64,000 nucleotides of DNA from an uncultured Granulosicoccus sp. (lineage in GTDB: Bacteria; Pseudomonadota; Gammaproteobacteria; Granulosicoccales; Granulosicoccaceae). Where the stretch lies: contig CANLNQ010000028.1 in assembly GCA_947492525.1 (NCBI GenBank), forward strand, positions 28,263 to 92,262. The letters run 5' to 3'. Of this stretch, positions 25,868-34,513 are shown in pieces. The notes beneath the pieces were generated by a model. It was not told the origin of the DNA. It worked only from the letters and a program-made list of their open reading frames with translations, and ran no database searches. The stretch's first letter is position 1, and every line of letters starts with the position of its first letter. A program made the translations under genes and the position numbers.

Positions 25868-28078
25868 ATGACTGTAGAGGACTACAAGGATTTTTACACT
25901 CGGGAAGGCGTACAGCGAGACTGGGTGGATCTTCGAGATCAGGACTATATCCCGACGCTGTCCGTTCTCAAGCGATCAATGCATATGGACGCCGACCTGC
26001 TACGGCCCAAGGGAAAGAGCGGACAGGAGGAACCGGTTTTCGGTGTCAGGAATCAGGGCATGAGCGGGCGGTGTGCCGGATTTGCCCTGGCCAACCTGAT
26101 TGATATTCAGCGAACGCTTCAACGTCGGCGCGAGCCCACTGGCAGTGAGCACTCAGGTGATGATTGCGCGAGATGCGATCACGATATAGTGAGTGCGGAC
26201 ATGCTGTACCGGATGGCGTTCTTTCACGACCTCTATCCTGACCTGAACGAGCTTCGAACAGGACAGGAAGAAGGTGTCTGTACGCTGCGCTCGGTGGTGA
26301 AGGGTTTCTACCATCATGGCACCTGTCTCGATTGGCCGCTGGATAGTCCGACAGATGACCGTGGCCGCTGGCAGAGTACGTGTTACTACAGGCACGAGCA
26401 CCAACCAGAGCAGATTTTCCCATCGGCTGATCAGGCGACCAGCGCTCGCGAGATCGGATTGGGTGCGTATTTTCGTCTGGCATCGATTCTCAACCACTAC
26501 CACGCGGCACTGAATGATGCGGAAGGCGTTCTTGTTTCTGCCAATATCCATGACGGCTGGGCCGCAGAGACGCCGGGCGCCAGGGGAGTCATTCAATGGC
26601 CACCGAAACAAGGCATCTCCGGCTCGCACGCTTTTGTTCTGGTGGGCTATGACGAACACGGTTTTCACGTTCTGAATTCATGGGGTGCCGACTGGGGAGG
26701 CTATCGTGGCGTCGCAGGGCTCGGCCTGTGGCCCTATGCCGACTGGGCGCAGAACATCATCGATGGCTGGGTATTGCGCCTCGGCGTCTCGGCGCCGGAC
26801 TCATTTGGGCTGTCAATCGGTGAAAAGGGCATCAAGGGAGTCACCAGCAAGACGCAATCTGGATCGACGCCCTGTGCGGAACTGGCGGGGCACTATATGC
26901 ACCTGGACGATGGTTTCCCCGTGACCAAAGGGGCCTACCCCAGTTTGCTGGATCGCGACGGGCTCAACGAGCTGCTGCGCAAGAACACCGATCCCGAACT
27001 GACACCGGACACGGCGAAGGGGCTGATAGTCTGGATTCCGGGCAGTATGGAGGGAATTCAACCTGCATTCACCACAGCCGTCGAGCGCAAGTCCTTCGCC
27101 CAGTCGCTCGGCATGTATCCCTACACCATCTTCTGGTGCAACAACTTCGTACAGAAGTCACTCGAGGTGCTGAACACGATATTCGAAAGCTGTGAGCAGC
27201 AGGCGGGCAGCGATGCCCGGCATCTGGACAGTCTGATCGAACAGCAGGTACAAGGCGTCGGTCGTGCGCTGTGGCGCGATATCGAGATGAGCGCACTGCG
27301 CTCTGTAAGGGGCCCGGAAGAGCTCCCCTTTGAGCGGGATGAACATGATTCATCATGCCGCATCAAACCGGGTCTGGTTGCCAGATTCTTCGCGGACATC
27401 GTGTCACTCAAAGTGGAAAGAGGCATACAGCTGCACCTGATAGCCGAAGGTGCCGGCGCTCTCGTTCTGCACGAGATGCTCGCGCTTGCCAGCCCCTGTG
27501 CTCGCGACAAGGATGGCGTGGATCCCGTCTTCAGCCAGATCGATCCACCGGACATCTTCGATTCGCTTCATCTGGTGCATCCGGCCATCGGCATGCCTCG
27601 GGCCAGCAAGTACCTGCTGCCGCTTGTCCGGGCCATGAATGGCGACATCATCGGCGAACCCACAGTCGCCAGTACAGCAAAGGAACCCAATATACGGGCG
27701 TTGCTGAAGGACACCAACCAGCAACCGCGCGCCCGCATCTATGTGCCTACCGAGGCGCTGGAAAAGGACCTTCACTTCGGTCTCTACGGAAAATCGATTC
27801 TGCACCTGGTAGCCCGTTCCTTTGAAGACCGCCGCCCGGCACCTGCCGAGAATCAGCTCCATCAGCCTGTCTGTGAACGGCAGCCTCGCCAGTTTCTCGG
27901 CATGGCAAGCATCGCCAAGGTGCACGACTTTCCAGCCCGTGGTGCGATCTATCGACTCAATCGCACCCACACGCAACGAGAGCGCCGCGATCGGGTATCT
28001 CAAACCGAGCTGCTGACTGATCCAACGATACAGAACCACATCTTCGAGACCATTGGAAATATTCAGAAAAAGCACTGA
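25868..28078 (+). CDS. Papain-like cysteine protease fused to a degenerate alpha/beta-hydrolase-like domain
   Basis: A 736-residue cytosolic-looking protein. The papain (C1A-like) part covers about residues 15-305: oxyanion Gln63 and nucleophile Cys69 (VRNQGMSGRCAGFA), His254 (SGSHAFVLVGYD) and Asn270 (HVLNSWGADWGG). Residues 384-620 look like an alpha/beta hydrolase or lipase core: GLIVWIPGSMEG, then LHLIAEGAGALVLHEML and LHLVHPAIGMP. The nucleophile elbow reads A-E-G-A-G rather than G-x-S-x-G, so this half is probably not catalytic. There is no propeptide. The next gene begins 23 bp downstream. A regulator or maturation partner of the downstream fusion protein is plausible but unproven. Confidence 0.78.
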   Translation: MTVEDYKDFYTREGVQRDWVDLRDQDYIPTLSVLKRSMHMDADLLRPKGKSGQEEPVFGVRNQGMSGRCAGFALANLIDIQRTLQRRREPTGSEHSGDDCARCDHDIVSADMLYRMAFFHDLYPDLNELRTGQEEGVCTLRSVVKGFYHHGTCLDWPLDSPTDDRGRWQSTCYYRHEHQPEQIFPSADQATSAREIGLGAYFRLASILNHYHAALNDAEGVLVSANIHDGWAAETPGARGVIQWPPKQGISGSHAFVLVGYDEHGFHVLNSWGADWGGYRGVAGLGLWPYADWAQNIIDGWVLRLGVSAPDSFGLSIGEKGIKGVTSKTQSGSTPCAELAGHYMHLDDGFPVTKGAYPSLLDRDGLNELLRKNTDPELTPDTAKGLIVWIPGSMEGIQPAFTTAVERKSFAQSLGMYPYTIFWCNNFVQKSLEVLNTIFESCEQQAGSDARHLDSLIEQQVQGVGRALWRDIEMSALRSVRGPEELPFERDEHDSSCRIKPGLVARFFADIVSLKVERGIQLHLIAEGAGALVLHEMLALASPCARDKDGVDPVFSQIDPPDIFDSLHLVHPAIGMPRASKYLLPLVRAMNGDIIGEPTVASTAKEPNIRALLKDTNQQPRARIYVPTEALEKDLHFGLYGKSILHLVARSFEDRRPAPAENQLHQPVCERQPRQFLGMASIAKVHDFPARGAIYRLNRTHTQRERRDRVSQTELLTDPTIQNHIFETIGNIQKKH

Positions 28079-28101
28079 ATGTCGCACTGAGGGAACAAAG
28101 C

Positions 28102-30723
28102 ATGGCCAAGATCACGATTGAACAGTTGATGGCCAGGATGTCGCAACCCGGCATTGATGAGTCTGACCTGTCTGCCTATTTCATTGTTGATGAGGAGCGC
28201 TCGGGTGCTTTCTCACCACGCCTGAAACTCAACCCGGCCACCGTGCAACTACCGCGAGGTTCGGAGGCAGCGGAGCGCACAGCGGCCTTGTTGAATTCAG
28301 CCAACTGGTTTGCACGCCTGCACCGCAAGGGCAAGTTCCGGCAGGCGCTAGCGCAAGGCTATGACGGAACCATTGTCGTCTCTGAAGGCGATAGCTGGTT
28401 CCAGTATCCCATTCTGCTCAAGGACACCATCGATCACCTGATGGAGCAGTATGCCGTGTTTTCGCTTGGCGCAGCTGGCGACCTGCTGGGGCGCATGGCC
28501 GACAAGCAGGAATATCTCAAGGCACTGGAGGAAACCGGAGCGGACATCCTGCTCCTGTCTGGTGGGGGTAACGATCTGGTTGCCAGCGGGGCACTGGCAT
28601 CGCATCTGGAGGAATACGATGCGGACCTGCAGGCCGAAGACTATCTCTTGCCATCCTTCCAGACTTTGCTCGACGAGGCGCTCGGCCACTACGGACGAAT
28701 GCTGACACAGGTGCACACGGACTTCCCGCACGTCAATGTCATCTGTCATGGCTATGACTACCCGGTACCCAACAAGGGTCCGTGGCTCGGCAAACCCATG
28801 GAATCACGAGGGATTCGTGACAAGTCGCTGCAGAAGGGAATCGCCACCTGCATGATGGATCAGTTCAATCGACGCTTACGTCGCCTGGCGAAGTCCATGC
28901 CGCACGTCACCTATATCGACTGTCGCAATACCGTGCACGATCACCGATGGAAGGACGAGCTGCATCCAGTCAATGAAGGCTATGCGGATGTTGCGAAGAA
29001 ATTCAGCCGTGAAATCCAGCGTATTGCCAATCAGCGCAGCGGTCCGCCGGTATTCATCAGCGGCCCCTTCGGTACCGCAGGCGAATTGGCTCGCAGCGTT
29101 GAAGCACCAGCCATTGTGGCAGGTGGTAGTGCAACTGGAATATCCTTGCATGTCGGGATCAATACGGTCAGCACGGCGCATTACGACGGCTGGGATGGCA
29201 AGCTGACCGCTTGCGAGGCAGATGCGCTGGTGATGCAGGAGATTGCTCAAACGGAAGGCTTCGATACGTCCCTGCTGCTGAGCGCTGATGCGACGCGGGC
29301 GAACGTTGTCGACAGCATCGAGAGGGCAGCCTCTGTACTGAAGGGCGGAGACATGTTCATCTTCTCCGTCGCCGCTCATGGCGGACAGATTCCGGATTTC
29401 AATCAGGATGAGGATCATGACGGCGTGAACATGATGGATGAGACGCTGTGTCTGCACGACTTCCAGTTGGCCGACGATGAGCTCTACATGCTATGGACGA
29501 AATTTCGCGCAGGCGTTCGGATCCTGGTGGTGCCCGATACCTGCCACTCCGGTTCAATGGTGCGCGCAGGTGGTCCACCGCGTCCGAGCAGCCTTTTCGG
29601 TCGTGAGTGGCAGGCAGGTTCGGCCAGGCGCGCCATGCCCTTGCATATTCAGGATCGCGTATGGCGAGCCAATGAAGCGGCCTACCGAGAGGCATCACGC
29701 TCCTACAGCAACCTGAAGGAAAGCGTGTTGACCAATCCACTTTCCAGCCCCATTCAGGCGTCGGTATTGAATCTGGGGGCGTGCAAGGACAACCAGTTCG
29801 CCCAGGACGGGGAACAGAACGGCGCCTTTACCGCCGCTTTGAAAACTGTCTGGGATAGTGGCAGATTCACTGGGGATTACCGTAGTTTCAGGGATCAGAT
29901 CGATACGATGATCGGGAGTCTGGATCAAACGCCGCAGCTTTTCGATAGATTGCACAGACACCCTGAATTCATCGCCGACCGACCGTTCACGCTGCAACCG
30001 GAACTGCAAGCCGGACGCAGGGCCATGGCAGTCGCCGCTCACCCGGTCGCCAGTTCTACTGCGATCACGGGCTCGGGCCAGAGTGATGCGGAGAGCGAGG
30101 GTGAAGGTGAATTCGAGGAAAACGACCAGCTCAGTGATGAAGTTGTTGATCGTCTGCTGGACAGACGGCGACAACGAGGCGGTTCGCGCAGCGTGACCGC
30201 AGCACCGAACTGGTCAGGCTTTCACGAGTTCGATCAATTCATTCGAGGCCTGGAACTGCAGCACTTTTCCACCGAGGAATTTCTGGTGCTCGGCAGCAGC
30301 CACACCCAGAGCAATAGCAGGTGCAAGGGGCGCAATAGCTACCCGCCACAAGACCTGTGGCCACGCATTGCTGCCACCGCCAGAGTGCTGGACCATTTCA
30401 GACAGCGCATCGGAAGACCTGTCGCCATCACCAATGCCTATCGTGCACCTGCGTACAACAGCTGCATCGGTGGCGTTACTCACAGTCAGCACAAGGCGTT
30501 TACGGCGCTGGACTTCAAGGTACAGGGACTGTCCGCACCAGAGGCCGCACTGGCTCTTCGCTGGCTTCGCGACAAGGAATCGCTTTTCCTGGGTGGAATA
30601 GGGCGGTACAACAGCTTCACCCACCTGGATACCCGTGGGTCGAATGCAACATGGCCACCCGAGTTCAAAGACTCTGCACTGCCGAATGAATCGCCACTGC
30701 CGGTGCCAGTGGTACCGACATGA
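28102..30723 (+). CDS. SGNH hydrolase / caspase-like protease / M15 peptidase fusion
   Basis: An 873-residue three-domain protein. Residues 88-310 are an SGNH/GDSL hydrolase: GDS with Ser98, GGND with Asn157, and DELH with Asp285 and His288. Residues 345-640 are a caspase-like (C14) domain: His426 in SVAAHGGQ and Cys481 in VPDTCHSGSM, preceded by a DxDxDGxN-like acidic loop. After an acidic and then Arg-rich linker (660-700), residues 705-850 resemble peptidase M15_3 (D,D-carboxypeptidase-like), with H797 and D804 in SQHKAFTALDF and H841 in FTHLD. All catalytic residues appear intact. No signal peptide is visible, although the M15 and SGNH folds often act on cell-wall or lipid substrates. Confidence 0.82.
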   Translation: MAKITIEQLMARMSQPGIDESDLSAYFIVDEERSGAFSPRLKLNPATVQLPRGSEAAERTAALLNSANWFARLHRKGKFRQALAQGYDGTIVVSEGDSWFQYPILLKDTIDHLMEQYAVFSLGAAGDLLGRMADKQEYLKALEETGADILLLSGGGNDLVASGALASHLEEYDADLQAEDYLLPSFQTLLDEALGHYGRMLTQVHTDFPHVNVICHGYDYPVPNKGPWLGKPMESRGIRDKSLQKGIATCMMDQFNRRLRRLAKSMPHVTYIDCRNTVHDHRWKDELHPVNEGYADVAKKFSREIQRIANQRSGPPVFISGPFGTAGELARSVEAPAIVAGGSATGISLHVGINTVSTAHYDGWDGKLTACEADALVMQEIAQTEGFDTSLLLSADATRANVVDSIERAASVLKGGDMFIFSVAAHGGQIPDFNQDEDHDGVNMMDETLCLHDFQLADDELYMLWTKFRAGVRILVVPDTCHSGSMVRAGGPPRPSSLFGREWQAGSARRAMPLHIQDRVWRANEAAYREASRSYSNLKESVLTNPLSSPIQASVLNLGACKDNQFAQDGEQNGAFTAALKTVWDSGRFTGDYRSFRDQIDTMIGSLDQTPQLFDRLHRHPEFIADRPFTLQPELQAGRRAMAVAAHPVASSTAITGSGQSDAESEGEGEFEENDQLSDEVVDRLLDRRRQRGGSRSVTAAPNWSGFHEFDQFIRGLELQHFSTEEFLVLGSSHTQSNSRCKGRNSYPPQDLWPRIAATARVLDHFRQRIGRPVAITNAYRAPAYNSCIGGVTHSQHKAFTALDFKVQGLSAPEAALALRWLRDKESLFLGGIGRYNSFTHLDTRGSNATWPPEFKDSALPNESPLPVPVVPT

Positions 30724-30770
30724 TGGCGGTAGCAATCATCCAACGCCGCTGAACCGACCCCTCTTGCTGG

Positions 30771-31481
30771 TCAGGGTTGAGGAACAGGCCCGAATTCGAC
30801 GCGCTCGATCAGCGAGTCGTTTTCCAGGTCGCTCATCAAGCGACTCAGCGCTTCCGCCTGCATGGCACGACTGATGCCAATGAAGATGGTGCCATCGCTT
30901 GCATCAATGATGGCATTTTCCTCTTCTCCGGACCGACGCAGTACGGAATCCACTATGAGCTGCGCCTCATGATCTTCCGTGCCCGGCAGGAAATGCACAG
31001 TGAGGCGCATCGCCGCATTGTCATCACTCGGCGAACTCAGCACGGTGTAGTCATCTGTCGTGCGATTGGCGTTGAACTGTAAACCCAGCGCCACCACCAG
31101 ACCGCAAGCCAGAGCAGCCCCAGCCCACTTCAGGCCGGGAAAGACGGCAATGGAATCCAGATAAGCGAGCACTTTTCGCGGTATCGACGATAATGATGCG
31201 CCGGAAGGTGATTTCTGCTGATCCGTGGCATCGATTCGATCCAGAACACCAGCCAGACTGCGCTCGACATCCGCGTGCTCATTGACACTCATCCGAGCAT
31301 CTTCCTGTACCGAATCGTTCAGACTCGTCAGGAACTGCAGTTCCCGCCGACACTCTTCACAGCTGTCAACATGACTGGAGACCATCACGCGCTCTGACGC
31401 TTCCAGAGTTCCATTGGCAAACCACGGTAGCAAATCAATGACGTCATCGTGATCAAGGCTGGTATCGATGCGACTCTTCAT
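30771..31481 (-). CDS. Zinc-finger anti-sigma factor
   Basis: A 236-residue protein. The N-terminal zinc-binding anti-sigma domain has the His-x3-Cys-x2-Cys motif in SHVDSCEECRREL (about residues 36-48). A single membrane helix (about 120-140, WAGAALACGLVVALGLQF) separates it from a periplasmic part of about 95 residues. It should bind the ECF sigma factor at the membrane until an outside signal releases it. Its ATG overlaps the sigma stop by 4 bp, the classic sigma/anti-sigma pairing. Confidence 0.87.
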   Translation of the reverse strand: MKSRIDTSLDHDDVIDLLPWFANGTLEASERVMVSSHVDSCEECRRELQFLTSLNDSVQEDARMSVNEHADVERSLAGVLDRIDATDQQKSPSGASLSSIPRKVLAYLDSIAVFPGLKWAGAALACGLVVALGLQFNANRTTDDYTVLSSPSDDNAAMRLTVHFLPGTEDHEAQLIVDSVLRRSGEEENAIIDASDGTIFIGISRAMQAEALSRLMSDLENDSLIERVEFGPVPQP

Positions 31482-32092
31482 CGTGAGGGATCCTGGAGCG
31501 CATTACGCAATTGACGACGCGCGTGAAACACTCGGGTTTTGACTGTATTTTCGGGACATTCGACGATGACCGATATCTCTTTGACCGAATAGCCCAGTGC
31601 CATCAGTTCCATGACTGCTCGGTGATTGCTGCTCAGTGTCGACAGGCCCTGATTCAGATTGTCGATTTCCATGGCATTGTCTACTTGGGTTTCCGGGTTC
31701 GCAGCCGGCGAGGGCTCTGGCACGGACTGCAGGTGTTCAACAGGCTCTCGGTTATCGGTATGTCTGGCGTTCTGCTTGTAGCTCTTGAGAGAGCGCCGAT
31801 AGGCGATCCCCAGAATCCAGGATGACACCGCGGACTGCTCACGGAAGCTGGCAGCGCTGTTCCAGACAGCATATAAGGTATCACCGGCAACTTCTTCGGC
31901 CAGCGCGTGATCCCGCAGCATTCTGATCGAGAATTTGTAAATTCGGCTGTGATAGAGGCGGAACAGACGTTCAAAAGCCGCCCGATCTCCCTGCGCTACA
32001 GATCGCACAAGTTCAAGCTCGTGATCTATCGGCTCATCCACCGCAATGCAGTTCTCGATACCCAGGGTTGCCGTCAGCATAACACCAGTCAT
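31478..32092 (-). CDS. ECF-type RNA polymerase sigma factor
   Basis: I take ATG 32092 (MTGVMLTATLGIEN, with GGA 8 bp upstream), 204 residues; the frame is open to 32221. Region 2 is FERLFRLYHSRIYKFSIRML ... AEEVAGDTLYAVWNSA. Region 4 is LSSNHRAVMELMALGYSVKEISVI followed by PENTVKTRVFHARRQL. The length and missing regions 1 and 3 define the extracytoplasmic-function class. It forms an operon with the anti-sigma gene. Divergent exported-protein genes starting at 32428 are the obvious candidate regulon. Confidence 0.88.
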   Translation of the reverse strand: MTGVMLTATLGIENCIAVDEPIDHELELVRSVAQGDRAAFERLFRLYHSRIYKFSIRMLRDHALAEEVAGDTLYAVWNSAASFREQSAVSSWILGIAYRRSLKSYKQNARHTDNREPVEHLQSVPEPSPAANPETQVDNAMEIDNLNQGLSTLSSNHRAVMELMALGYSVKEISVIVECPENTVKTRVFHARRQLRNALQDPSR

Positions 32093-32168
32093 TTCATTCC
32101 ATGTACCGGTAGGTGACCCCGAACGCGATTCCGGTTCAATCGCCTTTGCAAAACCTGTCGAGGACACT

Positions 32169-32234
32169 GTTCCGAGCCGCGCTGCGCGGTTTTCCGGGCA
32201 CCGTTCCGAGCCGCGCTGCACAGCGTTTCGGGCA
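32169..32234. repeat. Two 32-bp direct repeats upstream of the sigma factor gene
   Basis: The segment GTTCCGAGCCGCGCTGC plus 15 more bases occurs at 32169-32200 and again at 32203-32234 with a few changes. On the minus strand each copy ends in CGGAAC, which looks like an ECF -35 element (GGAAC). They lie 77-142 bp upstream of the chosen sigma start. A role in autoregulation is possible; no good -10 is placed. Confidence 0.6.
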
Positions 32235-32427
32235 TTGTTCGAACAATTATTTTCGAAAACCTTGAACCGTTTGCGAACACGCGGCTACCTACGTTCGAAC
32301 CGGCTGATTGCGCAAGGGTGAATCGAACAATCGTTCGGAACCTTCAGCGAACTCGAGCAGGTGATACCGCACTTGGCAAATCAACCCAAGACAGAACAAG
32401 ACCCTTTCAAGCAAGGAGAACAGCATC

Positions 32428-33330
32428 ATGACCATTACACGGAACAGCATCAGGAAACGGCACAGCACCGGCACGCATTTGTCCTTACTGGCAGCATTCT
32501 GTCTATCCGGTGGCCTGTCCTTTTCGGCCGTTGCCGAAGTCGTGACACTCATTTCAGGCACAGATCAGAACGCCATCATCGGTGTCGATGACAACATTCG
32601 CGACTTCCTGTCTGCTAACAGGGGCAGCAACGGTGGAGGCGATCAGAGCCAGCAAGCCGGCGATGCACTGAGTGGCACCGCGCAAGCGGATCTGCTGGTT
32701 GGCGCCCTGGGGATCGATGTCATGTTCGGTCATGAGGGCGATGATGTCCTTGTTGGTGGCACCGAAGACTTCAACCCGTTCAATCGTGACAGAGCCTTCG
32801 GAGGCGCTGATAGTGATGTCTTCCTCTGGGCACCCGGGGATGGCAACGATTTCTTTGACGGTGGTGATGGCATCGATGTCGTCATGTTCGGCTTGATCGG
32901 CGAGCAGCGCGACAGCGAAGGCAATGAAACGGGCGAGCCGTTCTTCAGCGTCAGCCCCCCTGGTACTGTCGGCAGTCAGGATTTTGATGGCATCTACATC
33001 AACCCTTCGTCAGGGCTCCCCGTGATGGATGTCGCTGCAGGCCCCGGGTTCTGCGAAGTGATTGATGGCAGCGGTGACAGTCGTGAAGAGGCAGAGCTTG
33101 CGGCATTGAATCTTGATCACCTGATTCGCTTCTCACTGCGAGGTCCTGCAGCCGACTTGTCGAACCCGGACACCGGACTACGCATTGCTGTGCACCTGAA
33201 AAATACCGAGTACATGGTGTGCGGCAGCATCACGGCCGGAGAGATAGTGGCGCTGGACCTGACCACAAGCCCGCCAAGCCCGATCGATGTGTCTCAGTTG
33301 CCATCTCAGGCATTCAACCTCATTCGCTGA
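32428..33330 (+). CDS. Exported RTX-like (hemolysin-type repeat) protein, copy 1
   Basis: A 300-residue protein with an AAGGAGA ribosome-binding site and a long signal peptide (cut likely after AVA, about residue 36). The mature part has calcium-binding nonapeptide-like repeats: LLVGALGIDVMFGHEGDDVL, then DRAFGGADSDVFLW and NDFFDGGDGIDVV. The C-terminal half (FFSVSPPGT, ALNLDHLIRFSLRG, LKNTEYMVCG) has no known family but is shared with the next gene. A type I secretion signal is not evident, so export is probably by Sec. Divergent from the ECF operon. Confidence 0.78.
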   Translation: MTITRNSIRKRHSTGTHLSLLAAFCLSGGLSFSAVAEVVTLISGTDQNAIIGVDDNIRDFLSANRGSNGGGDQSQQAGDALSGTAQADLLVGALGIDVMFGHEGDDVLVGGTEDFNPFNRDRAFGGADSDVFLWAPGDGNDFFDGGDGIDVVMFGLIGEQRDSEGNETGEPFFSVSPPGTVGSQDFDGIYINPSSGLPVMDVAAGPGFCEVIDGSGDSREEAELAALNLDHLIRFSLRGPAADLSNPDTGLRIAVHLKNTEYMVCGSITAGEIVALDLTTSPPSPIDVSQLPSQAFNLIR

Positions 33331-33362
33331 TTCCACGGAACGTATCAAAGGAGCTGTAAATC

Positions 33363-34400
33363 ATGAAAATCCAGACAACAGACATTGCCAGCACATCGCT
33401 GACACGCCCCATCGCCATCATCGCTCTGACCGTTCTACTGCTGGCCGGTTGCAGTGATTCAGACAACGATGGCCAACCACAGGACGATCAGCAGCAGGTC
33501 CAGGACCAGGACCAGGACCAGGACCAGGACCAGGATCAAGATCAAGACCAGAACCAGGATCAGGACCAAGGGCAGGGCCGCACCGTTCTGCTGGGTACGG
33601 ATCTCAACAACATCGGCAGTGCCCTGCTGTCACTCAACCCGGATGGCCCGGGCGGATCACCCAACCAGAGCCTGCGCAGTGGAGACGTTCTTCAGGGAGG
33701 GGTTGGTGATGATGTCATCATCGGTGCTCTGGGGGTGGATGTGATGGTGGCAGGCGAGGGCGACGATGTCATGATCGGGGGTACAGAAGACTTCAATGCC
33801 AACGTGGATAGCGATGGTAACGGTTCAGACAATCGAGACCGCGCGTTCGGGGGATACGGTTCAGATCTGTTCATCTGGACACCCGGGGATGGCAGCGACT
33901 TCTACGATGGAGGCCCGGGTACCGATGTCGTCGCATTCGGACTGCTTGCCGAAGAGCGTGACAACAACGGTAATACGGAAGGCGCGCCTTTCTTCAATGT
34001 CAGCCCACCGGGCACCGACGGCAGCTTCAACTTCGATGGTATCGTTCTTGATCCGATCACTCACCTGCCAACGCTCAGTGTCTCCACTTCGCCGGGGTTC
34101 TGCACTGTGCTTGATCAGTCAAGCAACGCAGCCGAGCTGGCCACGCTATCGCTCGATCACCTGGTTCGATTCAGCTTGCGAGGCGTCGCCAATGCATTTG
34201 ACAGCGGGGAAAGAACCGATGATGATGGACTGCGAGTCGCACTCGGTTTGCGTGATGTCGAGTATGTGGTTTGCACAAAACGAGAGGTCGTGGACGGGGG
34301 CGGAAACGTCAACATCGAGGTTCTGGACATCACGACCTATCCACCCACGGTGGCATCGATAGCTGACTTGCCAGACTATATTCAGCAGCAGATCCAGTAA
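33363..34400 (+). CDS. RTX-like lipoprotein, copy 2
   Basis: A 345-residue paralogue of the preceding protein, 32 bp downstream. It differs at the N-terminus: a lipobox LLLAGC gives a lipidated Cys, and a linker of Gln-Asp repeats follows. The rest aligns throughout: DVIIGALGVDVMVAGEGDDVMIGG, RDRAFGGYGSDLFIWTPGDGSDFYDGG, FFNVSPPGTDGSF, LSLDHLVRFSLRG and LRDVEYVVC. The two genes arose by tandem duplication, then one became a surface-anchored and the other a soluble protein. Role unknown; calcium binding is likely from the repeats. Confidence 0.78.
   Translation: MKIQTTDIASTSLTRPIAIIALTVLLLAGCSDSDNDGQPQDDQQQVQDQDQDQDQDQDQDQDQNQDQDQGQGRTVLLGTDLNNIGSALLSLNPDGPGGSPNQSLRSGDVLQGGVGDDVIIGALGVDVMVAGEGDDVMIGGTEDFNANVDSDGNGSDNRDRAFGGYGSDLFIWTPGDGSDFYDGGPGTDVVAFGLLAEERDNNGNTEGAPFFNVSPPGTDGSFNFDGIVLDPITHLPTLSVSTSPGFCTVLDQSSNAAELATLSLDHLVRFSLRGVANAFDSGERTDDDGLRVALGLRDVEYVVCTKREVVDGGGNVNIEVLDITTYPPTVASIADLPDYIQQQIQ
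33500..33570 (+). repeat. Hexamer microsatellite coding Gln-Asp repeats
   Basis: CAGGAC-type units (with CAGGAT, CAAGAT, CAAGAC and CAGAAC variants) code for about a dozen Gln-Asp/Gln-Asn pairs directly after the lipobox of the RTX-like lipoprotein. As in the esterase gene, perfect units cluster at one end. Confidence 0.9.
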
Positions 34401-34513
34401 CCAGCCCCATCGCCAGGCAGAGTCAACAGTGCAGGGGTATTCGACAGACGGATATCTCTGCATTTTGTTGTCTCAGGCTGGTATCGTCCATTCAAGTCAC
34501 ATCGAGGATTGCC

